64,000 nt of DNA from Endomychus coccineus. Lineage: Eukaryota; Arthropoda; Insecta; Coleoptera; Endomychidae. A model generated the notes under the pieces. That model searched no databases. It saw only the letters and a program-made list of their open reading frames with translations, and was not told the DNA's origin. Both the position numbers and the translations under genes were made by a program. Shown here in pieces: positions 56,516 to 64,000 of this stretch. The DNA is taken from contig OY294067.1 in assembly GCA_958510875.1 (NCBI GenBank), positions 192,703,322 to 192,767,321 on the forward strand, in the 5' to 3' direction. Position 1 is the stretch's first letter, and each line of letters opens with the position of its first letter.

Positions 56516-56990
56516 CGTATTGGCGCGAGAGATTTAGACTAAGCACTTATAGTGCAAATAATGTATTACCTAAGCTTCAGATTAAGAAACATGAGAACCG
56601 ATGATGTGTACCCTGGATGACTAACTCGACATCCGTTGATGTAGATTACCTTATATGGTCATGAATGAAATACAGTGAAGCAATTGGTCCACGTATATCG
56701 TATGATCGAACATTGGAGGTATAAGAAGCAACCCGGACTAAGACAAGTCAGATTGGCATCACTCGAGGGAGAGCGATACGACCAGGCCGACTAGTTATTC
56801 AGAGTTATTATCATATTGTATTGAAGTATCCAAGTTAAATAAACAAGTGTATTATATTACGCCCAGTTATTGGCCTACTATACCTGACACCCAGAGTAAT
56901 TAGTGGAATATCAGATCACCAAGAGTGGTTGTTGGTGGAAACTACGTCTATCCTGCCAATTTACAACCCCAGACATCAATTACTCTAACA
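56516..56990 (+). repeat. Gypsy 5' LTR
   Basis: 475 bp, paired with 61606-62080. It contains AATAAACAAG as a likely poly(A) signal region. Confidence 0.9.
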
Positions 56991-57035
56991 TCAGAAGTGG
57001 GATTACCTAGAAAATTTTGGAAATTTGCTGGTAAG

Positions 57036-60000
57036 ATGGAAGCTAATATGGAAGATTTAATGAAGATGTTTGCGAAAGTTGCTTCTACTGCCGTAAGAGA
57101 GGAAGTTACTTTGCCGATTTTCGATCCGAATGTTTGTGACGAAGGTGCAAGCCATTGGATTCGGGATATAGAAGGTTTGACTGAAGCCCTGTCCGATTCC
57201 GAAAGGTTGTCTAAAGTTGCGAGATGCTTGAGAGGAGCTGCAAAGAGTTGGTATGATTACTGGACTCCAGAAACTAGAGACTGGGGAACGTTCAAGCAAG
57301 TATTATCAGACCGTTTTCCTGCTAAATGCAATTTGTCAGAGAGATTATTAACAGCTGCTAGTTATAATTCAGATTTGGCTATTTCCTATTGTGAGTACGC
57401 TCGAGAAAAGATTTCTAAATTAGAAAAGTTTCCTTTGACTTGGCCTAACGAAATTTTGATTGATTTAGTAATTGGAAGTATCACCGATGTTTCTGTCAGA
57501 CAAAATTTGTTCAGCGCGAATGTAGATACAGTCGGTACATTATTTAAATTGTTATCCGGCTATCCTAAACCGAAATCAACTCACTCTCGTAATGACAATG
57601 AACAACGCCCATTGAAGCGTCGTTATTATGAGAATAGAACAGCCCAAAATGATAATCGAGAAAGTAGTATGAATAACCATTCACGTAGAAATGATTCTTG
57701 TTTTTCATGTGGCAAGCCTGGTCACTTAGCGCGTGATTGTAACAAGAGATTCAAAAATAACGAGCCTACATCATTTAGTAAACCTAGAATTTGTTCATAT
57801 TGCAAAAATCCCGGTCATGATATTGACAATTGTTGGACTAAGCAGTCGAAGGAAACCGCTAAAAAGGGAAATGTTAATATGATAAACTCTTCCAATATTA
57901 ATACGTCTATTGTTGAAATTGATGGGAAACAATTTAAGGCACTGCTTGATACTGGGGCTAACTGTTCTTTGATTGCAGAACGCGTCATTAAACAAATCAA
58001 TGCGCGTATAACAAATGAGCTGACGCAATTGACCGGTTTCGGAAGAAACGTAATTCATAGCATGGCAACGACAAGTTTGTTCACTGTTTTCTCGGATATA
58101 ACAATTGAAATCAACTATTGTATCGTCGCTGACGAGTATATGGAATATGATTTGATCCTTGGCCGCGATATTCTCGTCGACGGGGTATCGTTGGTTTCCA
58201 CTCAATATGAAACCAGAGTAGTTAAGCATAATTCAGATAAAAATATTTACACTTTGACGGTGAAAGAGAAATTGAATACTAGCCTAACGGGGAAATATTA
58301 TGATTCTTTAGTTGCTTTATTGGATGATTATAAAGACTTTGTTACTTCTGGAAATGCAGTTTCACGTGTCACTACGGGTGAATTAAAAATCAAATTGAAA
58401 GAGGATAAAATTATTACCTATCATCCGTACAGACTTGCTCATTCCGAGAGGCAAAAAGTAAAAGAAATTATTGATGATTTGTTGAAAAATGAAATTATAC
58501 GAGAGAGTAATTCTCCTTATGCGAGCCCTATTTTACTAGTAAAGAAACAAAATGGGACAAATAGACTTTGTGTAGATTTCAGGGGTTTGAACAAAATTAC
58601 TGTCAGAGACGGATATCCATTGCCATTGATCGAAGATCAAATCGATAAATTGGGCAAAGGGAAGTATTTTACTTCATTAGATATGGCTTCAGGATTCCAT
58701 CAGATTCCGATAGCCGAAGATTCAATAGAAAAGACTGCTTTCGTGACTCCAGATGGTCATTATGAATATTTGAGAATGCCTTTTGGACTTACGAATGCAC
58801 CAGCTGTTTTCCAGAGAGCTATCAACAAAGCGTTAGGAAAATTGAAAGATACAATTGCTCTAGTTTATTTAGATGATATACTGATACCTTCTGTTAATAT
58901 CGAGGAAGGACTTGAGTCGCTTGACAAAGTTTTGAAAGCATTGACAAGAGCCGGATTCTCTTTGAACATCAAAAAATGTAGATTTCTTGAGGAGAGTATC
59001 ACGTATTTAGGCAGAGATATTTCAGCTGAGGGTGTTCGACCTAGCAAAACTAAAATAGAAGCTTTGATAAATTCGCCGGTACCAAAGAATGTTAAACAAA
59101 TCCGACAATTTATAGGTCTTGCGAGTTATTTCAGAAAGTTTATTCCAAATTTCGCAGCCAAAACTGCTTGTATCACGAAACTCACAAAGCAAGGTGTTGA
59201 ATGGAATTGGGGAAACGATCAGACCGATGCACGAAAATATGTTATTGATATATTGAGTTCACAACCTCTTTTGGCTATATTCGACCCAGAATTACCTACC
59301 GAATTGCACACAGACGCTAGTAGCATTGGTTACGGCGGGATCGTTATTCAAAAGCACGGAAGTATATCAAAAGTTGTAGCTTACTTCAGTAAACAAACTA
59401 CATATGAAGAATCTCGATATCATTCATATGAATTAGAAACTTTGGCTGTAGTTAATGCGTTGAAACATTTCCGCGTATATTTGTTGGGAATTAAATTTTC
59501 ACTGATCACCGATTGCAACGCGATAAAAGCCTCTGCAACGAAAAAGGATTTGATACCACGTATCGCGAGATGGTGGGTATATTTACAAGATTTTGATTTT
59601 GAGATTCAGTATCGGAAAGGAAATAATTTAGCTCATGCAGATTTTCTAAGCAGAAATCCCGTTCAAATTAACGTAATAAAACAGGGGAGTTGGATTGAAA
59701 TAGAACAAGGTAGAGATGCCGAAGTTCAGAAAATGATAGCTAGTTTGGAAGAAAACCCAATAAATAACGAAAATTTAGTTTTGAAAGATAATGTATTGCA
59801 CAAACGAGTAGACTATCCTGATGGTAGTAACTTTTTACTTTGGTATGTGCCAAGGCAAAGCATATTAAGTTTGTTAAAAATTCATCACGATGATATGTTT
59901 CACGTTGGTTGGGAGAAAGTATTGGCTAAATTGAAAGAGAACTTTTGGTTTCCGAGAATGAACAAGGTTGTGAGAAAATACGTATCACATTGCCTTACGT

Positions 60001-60941
60001 GCATTCTTTCGAAAAGACATAGTGGCAAATATGCAGGCGAATTACATCCAATTGAGAAGGTACCAATACCTTTCGATACTATACATTTGGACGTAACTGG
60101 TCCCTTCAAATCAAATAACGATCAGAAATATATTCTAGTTTGTATTGATGCTTTTACCAAGTATTGCCTTTTATTTCCGTTGACAAACATAGTAGCCGAA
60201 GAAACATTAACAGCCGTCCAAAATATCTTTAGCTTATTCGGAACTCCTACCCGAATTATTTGCGATAAAGGTTCGAATTTCACCAGTAGATTATTTATGA
60301 ACAAAATGAAAGAATATAACGTTGAATTACATTTCATAACTGTTGGAACTCCGAGAGCAAACGGACAAGTAGAACGCTACATGAGAACGATTTTAAATAT
60401 GATAGGTTCGATTAAGAATGTTTCAGAATGGCCGAGCGAAATGTGGAATTTACAGCTCACTTTAAATACGACTATTCAAAAATCCACAGGTCTAGCACCA
60501 ATGCGTTTGTTGACTGGTTTAGACAAATCTACTGTGAAAATTAATAGTTTGATAACCGATATAACAACAAATTTGACTAGACACGATATAATGAAAGACC
60601 GCGAGTTAGTCAAAAACTCATTGAAGGAAGTAGCCTCGAAACAGAAAATTCGTTTTGACAAAACCCGTTGTAAAGGTTCTGATTTTAAAGTTGGAGATTA
60701 TGTTGCATTTAGTAAAGAACACCGACGTTTGGGAAAAACCGACCCAAGATTCGAAGGTCCGTACATCATTAAGCAAGTTTACGAGAATGATAGATATGGC
60801 ATCCAAATGGTTGGAAAGCAAATTGTTGTTTCAGCTGCAAAAGATCAACTACGTTCGTACACGCAGAATGATGATGCAGAGTATAATTTGGACTCTGATT
60901 CAGAAGTCGAATCAGCAGAGAACGCACCAGTAGATAACTAG
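57036..60941 (+). CDS. Gag-pol polyprotein of the Ty3/gypsy element
   Basis: 1301 residues from the ATG at 57036; the open frame extends upstream into the LTR but only with GTG. Order: Gag with HWIRDIEGLTEALSDSERL; two zinc knuckles CFSCGKPGHLARDC (222-235) and CSYCKNPGHDIDNC (253-266); aspartic protease LLDTGANCS (Asp 305); RT with FTSLDMASGFHQIPI and YLDDIL (611); RNase H with HTDASS (Asp 760); integrase with an HH-CC finger (from about 950) and the D,D(35)E triad Asp1019, Asp1077, Glu1113 (NGQVER). Gag and Pol share one frame. It is intact and potentially active. A relic fragment of the same family is at 30045-30300. Confidence 0.95.
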   Translation: MEANMEDLMKMFAKVASTAVREEVTLPIFDPNVCDEGASHWIRDIEGLTEALSDSERLSKVARCLRGAAKSWYDYWTPETRDWGTFKQVLSDRFPAKCNLSERLLTAASYNSDLAISYCEYAREKISKLEKFPLTWPNEILIDLVIGSITDVSVRQNLFSANVDTVGTLFKLLSGYPKPKSTHSRNDNEQRPLKRRYYENRTAQNDNRESSMNNHSRRNDSCFSCGKPGHLARDCNKRFKNNEPTSFSKPRICSYCKNPGHDIDNCWTKQSKETAKKGNVNMINSSNINTSIVEIDGKQFKALLDTGANCSLIAERVIKQINARITNELTQLTGFGRNVIHSMATTSLFTVFSDITIEINYCIVADEYMEYDLILGRDILVDGVSLVSTQYETRVVKHNSDKNIYTLTVKEKLNTSLTGKYYDSLVALLDDYKDFVTSGNAVSRVTTGELKIKLKEDKIITYHPYRLAHSERQKVKEIIDDLLKNEIIRESNSPYASPILLVKKQNGTNRLCVDFRGLNKITVRDGYPLPLIEDQIDKLGKGKYFTSLDMASGFHQIPIAEDSIEKTAFVTPDGHYEYLRMPFGLTNAPAVFQRAINKALGKLKDTIALVYLDDILIPSVNIEEGLESLDKVLKALTRAGFSLNIKKCRFLEESITYLGRDISAEGVRPSKTKIEALINSPVPKNVKQIRQFIGLASYFRKFIPNFAAKTACITKLTKQGVEWNWGNDQTDARKYVIDILSSQPLLAIFDPELPTELHTDASSIGYGGIVIQKHGSISKVVAYFSKQTTYEESRYHSYELETLAVVNALKHFRVYLLGIKFSLITDCNAIKASATKKDLIPRIARWWVYLQDFDFEIQYRKGNNLAHADFLSRNPVQINVIKQGSWIEIEQGRDAEVQKMIASLEENPINNENLVLKDNVLHKRVDYPDGSNFLLWYVPRQSILSLLKIHHDDMFHVGWEKVLAKLKENFWFPRMNKVVRKYVSHCLTCILSKRHSGKYAGELHPIEKVPIPFDTIHLDVTGPFKSNNDQKYILVCIDAFTKYCLLFPLTNIVAEETLTAVQNIFSLFGTPTRIICDKGSNFTSRLFMNKMKEYNVELHFITVGTPRANGQVERYMRTILNMIGSIKNVSEWPSEMWNLQLTLNTTIQKSTGLAPMRLLTGLDKSTVKINSLITDITTNLTRHDIMKDRELVKNSLKEVASKQKIRFDKTRCKGSDFKVGDYVAFSKEHRRLGKTDPRFEGPYIIKQVYENDRYGIQMVGKQIVVSAAKDQLRSYTQNDDAEYNLDSDSEVESAENAPVDN

Positions 60942-61605
60942 AGATTATTTTTACTGTGAGTATTGTTTTAGCCGTATTGGCTGTTGTTTTTGTTGTTGTA
61001 GACCAACGTAACGGTCTGAGTTTTGAGAGCTTATGAGAAATCTTTATTAAGTTTAGGTTGTACAGACAAGCTGTTGAGCCTCTGAGCTGTGACAACGAGA
61101 GTTTTATTTTATGATTGCATAGACAAGCTAGTGAGAGCCTCTGAGCTATGGCAATATATTCTTCTGATTATTTTTATGTGTTGATTGCATAGACAAGTCG
61201 ACGTACTGACCGCTGAGCTATGGCAATGTATGTATTATTGTTGTTGTTGGTTGCGTAGACAAGTCGACGAACAGACCTCTGAGCTACGGCAACATATTGT
61301 ACTTTCCTTCCTATTCTAGTCGGAGCTCAGTTTAAGCGCAGCCTCTGAACTGTTGCAAAGATTCACCTATCTATACACAGTTAAACCAAGAGGGTCCCTG
61401 AACTGGTGTGTATTTCCTTCACGCTTAGAGGTAAACTAACATGAACTTGTGAGTCCCTCATTACCAGCGTAAAATCACGAATCCTACATCCTACCTTCCA
61501 CAAGAAAGTTTATTTTGAGAGAGTTATTAATTGTGTTTGTTGCATGGCAACAAATGTTTGTTTTTAGAAAATCGACTCGAGGAGCGAGCCGAATGTCAGT
61601 TTGGC
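60942..61605 (+). repeat. Gypsy 3' untranslated region with a ~70-bp repeat
   Basis: The pattern AGACAAG(C/T), then CTCTGAGCTATGGCAA, recurs four to five times between 61060 and 61300 at about 65-80 base spacing. The purine-rich GAGGAGCGAG (about 61579) is the best polypurine-tract candidate before the 3' LTR. Confidence 0.7.
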
Positions 61606-62080
61606 CGTATTGGCGCGAGAGATTTAGACTAAGCACTTATAGTGCAAATAATGTATTACCTAAGCTTCAGATTAAGAAACATGAGAACCGATGATGTGTA
61701 CCCTGGATGACTAACTCGACATCCGTTGATGTAGATTACCTTATATGGTCATGAATGAAATACAGTGAAGCAATTGGTCCACGTATATCGTATGATCGAA
61801 CATTGGAGGTATAAGAAGCAACCCGGACTAAGACAAGTCAGATTGGCATCACTCGAGGGAGAGCGATACGACCAGGCCGACTAGTTATTCAGAGTTATTA
61901 TCATATTGTATTGAAGTATCCAAGTTAAATAAACAAGTGTATTATATTACGCCCAGTTATTGGCCTACTATACCTGACACCCAGAGTAATTAGTGGAATA
62001 TCAGATCACCAAGAGTGGTTGTTGGTGGAAACTACGTCTATCCTGCCAATTTACAACCCCAGACATCAATTACTCTAACA
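61606..62080 (+). repeat. Gypsy 3' LTR
   Basis: 475 bp, matching the 5' LTR. Confidence 0.9.
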
Positions 62081-62350
62081 CGCGCGTGGAGCTCTCTGAT
62101 TATATAGTTAATTTGGGGTCAGCTGAGTGAATACTCGATTCTCATTGGACTAGAGCCGTTTGACGTCACGAAAATCCTAAATTCTACTGATTTCTGACGA
62201 AAATCACGGTAGAAGGGGTAAAATTTTGATCAGATTCAATTCAGAGTTCTGAGAGCGAAGTCGATTGAGGTTAGATTGTACAATATTAAACCCACCCCAT
62301 CCACAGATTTAGTATTTTCCGTGAACTATGTGAGACATCTATGGTAGACA
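62081..62350. repeat. Flank of array 2, second part
   Basis: Continues the duplicate of 51215-51480 after the gypsy insertion (GATTATATAGTTAATTTGGG, CAATATTAAACCCACCCCAT). Similarity fades at about 62350. Confidence 0.9.
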
Positions 62351-62459
62351 TTCGATATATTGTTTTCCCGATAGGTGTCGCCAAGACGATCACCGCTCCC
62401 AATCAAATCAGTTCATATCATACACCGACAGATGGCAGCATCGATCCCGCCAAATGAAG

Positions 62460-63776
62460 TCATTCCAAGACGTGTTGAAATGTTTTATCCAATTTGTCGT
62501 GTACGTCGTCATCGTGAGTCGAAAGTTGAACGTATCTCATCGTTGTTTTGATACTTTTATGCCCGATCGCTCGTGATGCATGTTTCACACCGTACTTGGA
62601 AAATATTTCACCCAAAAACCAACGCCTTGACGCGTGCCATCGTATCCAATGTGGACGATCTTTTCCGAATAACAGACGATATAAACGATCGAAACGCAAA
62701 TGTAATTGCTTTTTCGACGAGTATAGCGTAAGGAACGGCACGTCGTCTGAGACATTCTTGTCGCCGAGCGTGGCATGTATGTCGAGGATCAAATGAAATA
62801 AATCGTGGTACTTTTTGCGTATGTCGGACACGAGGAAAATCGTAAAAACTACATCACGTTTTCCTATCGCATCTATCTGACCTTTATTCAGTAACTCTTC
62901 GTATTCGTTCCGACTCAGACTATACAGGGAAGCTATCATACGAGCTCCCGTAAAATATGACAATACGAATAACGTGCTGAAAACGATATCGGCTATGTAC
63001 AGTTTCGCGATCGCACGCGACGGAGATTTCATCGGTGAATCGTCGTTTGGTGTGAGCGACGAAATGGAAGACGAAAATAAAAAGTTGTCTGATGGATCGG
63101 TAGTTCGTTGTCGTTGTCGCTGTTGCTGCTGCTGCTGCCGCCGCCACTTTTGATGATGATTCTTCAGCGTTTCGATACACCAAGATAACATTCGTTTGAC
63201 GGAATCGTCAGAGAATACCAATTGACGTTGTTTGTTCAGCGACAAGATGCGACGTTGGTGATTTTTCGATAGGACGTGGAGATCTTTTTGAACTTCGTAT
63301 TCGAGATGTTTGTATGAAAGCATACCGAACCGGTCGAAAAGACGTTGTCGATCGTCCGATGACAAGTAAGCGTCCAACTGGTCGGTATTTTTCAGATACG
63401 TTACTATAGTCGTTAAAATTTTCTTGACGTACGTCATTCGCAACGGTCGCTTCCGATATAGGGTGAGATACTTGACGAAATCGACGAAAGATACGAGAGA
63501 ATAGTTGCCGTTCAATAGGTTGATGTATTTCATATGAGACAACGCGGCGGCGGCGGGTAACGACTTGGTGGTCGTTGAGCACGAAGGGGACGAGTGAGAA
63601 GACGGATCGACACCAACCGATTCGTCACGTATCACTCGGACTTTACATTCACATTTCCTTCCGATGTTTTGCTCGGTGTGTATGATACAGCGGCTGTCAG
63701 TTTCAACGTTTATACGATAGAGAACGGTACGCTGTCGTGATTGTTGAGTGGTGAGCGGTGTATGCGTTTCTGCCAT
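62460..63776 (-). CDS. Tyrosine recombinase (integrase) of the virus-like cluster
   Basis: 438 residues, ATG at 63776. The N-terminal part (1-255) includes a helical core-binding-like region (80-205) and a Gln/Arg tract (213-224). The catalytic domain is complete: Arg279 in FTGARMIASL, His381 and Arg384 in WHASRRWF, His406 in AIGHKSIK and the nucleophile Tyr415 in MRYVQ. A lysine near 306 (IGKRDVVF) may be the beta-hairpin Lys. Such enzymes cut and rejoin DNA. Relatives are encoded by nudiviruses, bracoviral loci and other large insect DNA viruses, and also by Cryptons. Its distinct composition and cluster position favour a viral source. It is not a close copy of the Crypton relic at 8.4-9.5 kb. 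Confidence 0.85.
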   Translation of the reverse strand: MAETHTPLTTQQSRQRTVLYRINVETDSRCIIHTEQNIGRKCECKVRVIRDESVGVDPSSHSSPSCSTTTKSLPAAAALSHMKYINLLNGNYSLVSFVDFVKYLTLYRKRPLRMTYVKKILTTIVTYLKNTDQLDAYLSSDDRQRLFDRFGMLSYKHLEYEVQKDLHVLSKNHQRRILSLNKQRQLVFSDDSVKRMLSWCIETLKNHHQKWRRQQQQQQRQRQRTTDPSDNFLFSSSISSLTPNDDSPMKSPSRAIAKLYIADIVFSTLFVLSYFTGARMIASLYSLSRNEYEELLNKGQIDAIGKRDVVFTIFLVSDIRKKYHDLFHLILDIHATLGDKNVSDDVPFLTLYSSKKQLHLRFDRLYRLLFGKDRPHWIRWHASRRWFLGEIFSKYGVKHASRAIGHKSIKTTMRYVQLSTHDDDVHDKLDKTFQHVLE

Positions 63777-63817
63777 CTCTTATATCGTGAATAGCGTTTT
63801 ATTTAACCCGTTCACCG

Positions 63818-63862
63818 CCAACACGTGACCGCCATGAGATACGAATTTCACCCTTATAAACA
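63818..63862. repeat. ~65-bp cluster motif, copy 4 (partial)
   Basis: CCAACACGTGACCGCCATGA followed by GATACGAATTTCACCCTTAT. It matches the first two thirds of copies 2 and 3 and sits about 45 nt upstream of the recombinase ATG. Confidence 0.7.
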
Positions 63863-64000
63863 TTTCGAACGAGATTGAGTGGTGGGATACTCGTCTACAC
63901 ATATAACGTAACATTCATCGCGTCGATGTCTATAACTGAATTGAAGTCGTTCCGTGAGATTTCCAGTAGAGAAATTTCGTATGTCGAGTAGTCGTGTTAG
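63863..64000. other. Upstream region of the recombinase gene, window end
   Basis: TCG/CGA-rich DNA like the rest of the cluster. No further gene start is visible before the window ends, so the cluster may continue to the right. Confidence 0.4.

Larger units (their letters stand above)
56516..62080 (+). mobile_element. Young Ty3/gypsy LTR retrotransposon, 5565 bp
   Basis: LTRs of 475 bp at 56516-56990 and 61606-62080 show no differences that I can see. CGCG precedes the left LTR and follows the right one, fitting a 4-bp target duplication (6 bp if the LTR starts at TATT). Undisturbed homologous sequence in the duplicate at 51200-51215 confirms the insertion site. One intact gag-pol frame lies inside. 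The LTR starts CGTATTGG and ends TCTAACA. Confidence 0.93.

Noticed and set aside
56925..57035. Upstream extension of the gypsy polyprotein into the LTR
   Set aside because: Only a GTG is available there; the first ATG at 57036 gives a normal Gag start after the primer-binding region.

Overview
The window is eukaryotic, almost certainly insect, nuclear DNA. It is AT-rich and full of decayed or fresh arthropod transposons: Ty1/copia, Ty3/gypsy, an errantivirus relic, two Penelope-like elements, an R2-superfamily LINE, another LINE ORF1, PIF/Harbinger-ISL2EU, pogo-like, P-element-like, Crypton-like and Foldback. It also holds satellites and minisatellites and at least one GT-AG spliced gene. 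The virus-like gene cluster described below would suit a parasitoid wasp (Hymenoptera) carrying a domesticated virus, but that is inference and the host cannot be named from the sequence.

Region 1 (1-13 kb) is repeats and nested transposons. A Ty1/copia element on the minus strand (remains from 11.5 down to 5.4 kb) is split by a Foldback element (5758-7750, with 29-bp perfect terminal inverted repeats and a decayed 9-bp target duplication) and by a Crypton-like tyrosine recombinase relic (8.4-9.5 kb). A 59-60 bp minisatellite follows (11.75-12.52 kb). Region 2 (13-14.6 kb) holds two small unrecognised genes facing each other, a 168-residue membrane protein and a 106-residue protein, bracketed by repeats with a TGACGTCA core. 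Region 3 (14.6-17.5 kb) is an intact Penelope-like retroelement with identical 208-bp terminal direct repeats, each carrying a hammerhead ribozyme core.

Region 4 (18.5-22.5 kb) contains a spliced 439-residue gene (21029-22462, minus) and a decayed copy; more decayed copies lie at 40.1-41.3 kb. Its last 85 residues are homologous to the end of the 616-residue protein at 44184-46034. Region 5 (23-42.6 kb) is dense transposon wreckage, tandem 771-bp and 99-bp repeats, and a family carrying the word GCAGCTAT whose orientation flips around 39.2 kb.

Region 6 (42.6-54.05 kb, resuming at 62.46-63.78 kb) looks different: compact, apparently intronless genes (about 300, 616, 553, 141, 405, 108 and 438 codons), rich in CpG and TCGA, often in divergent pairs. 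Most have a TATA box about 32-36 nt before a CAGT initiator. They are interleaved with two large tandem-repeat arrays (48.45-50.96 and 54.26-56.25 kb) that resemble viral homologous regions, and with a ~65-bp motif repeated at four loci. Only the 438-residue protein is recognisable: a complete tyrosine recombinase. The first gene (42.67-43.60 kb) is frameshifted. I read this as a virus-derived endogenous locus comparable in style to the ichnovirus structural-protein regions (IVSPERs) or nudivirus-derived clusters of parasitoid wasps, without having recognised any named core gene.

A decayed TnpB/Fanzor-type nuclease tail sits beside one copy of the 65-bp motif. A young Ty3/gypsy element (56516-62080, 475-bp LTRs without visible differences, one 1302-codon ORF) has landed in the second copy of a segmental duplication inside the cluster. 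Several long open frames begin only with GTG or TTG, so starts given here were moved to the first sensible ATG.
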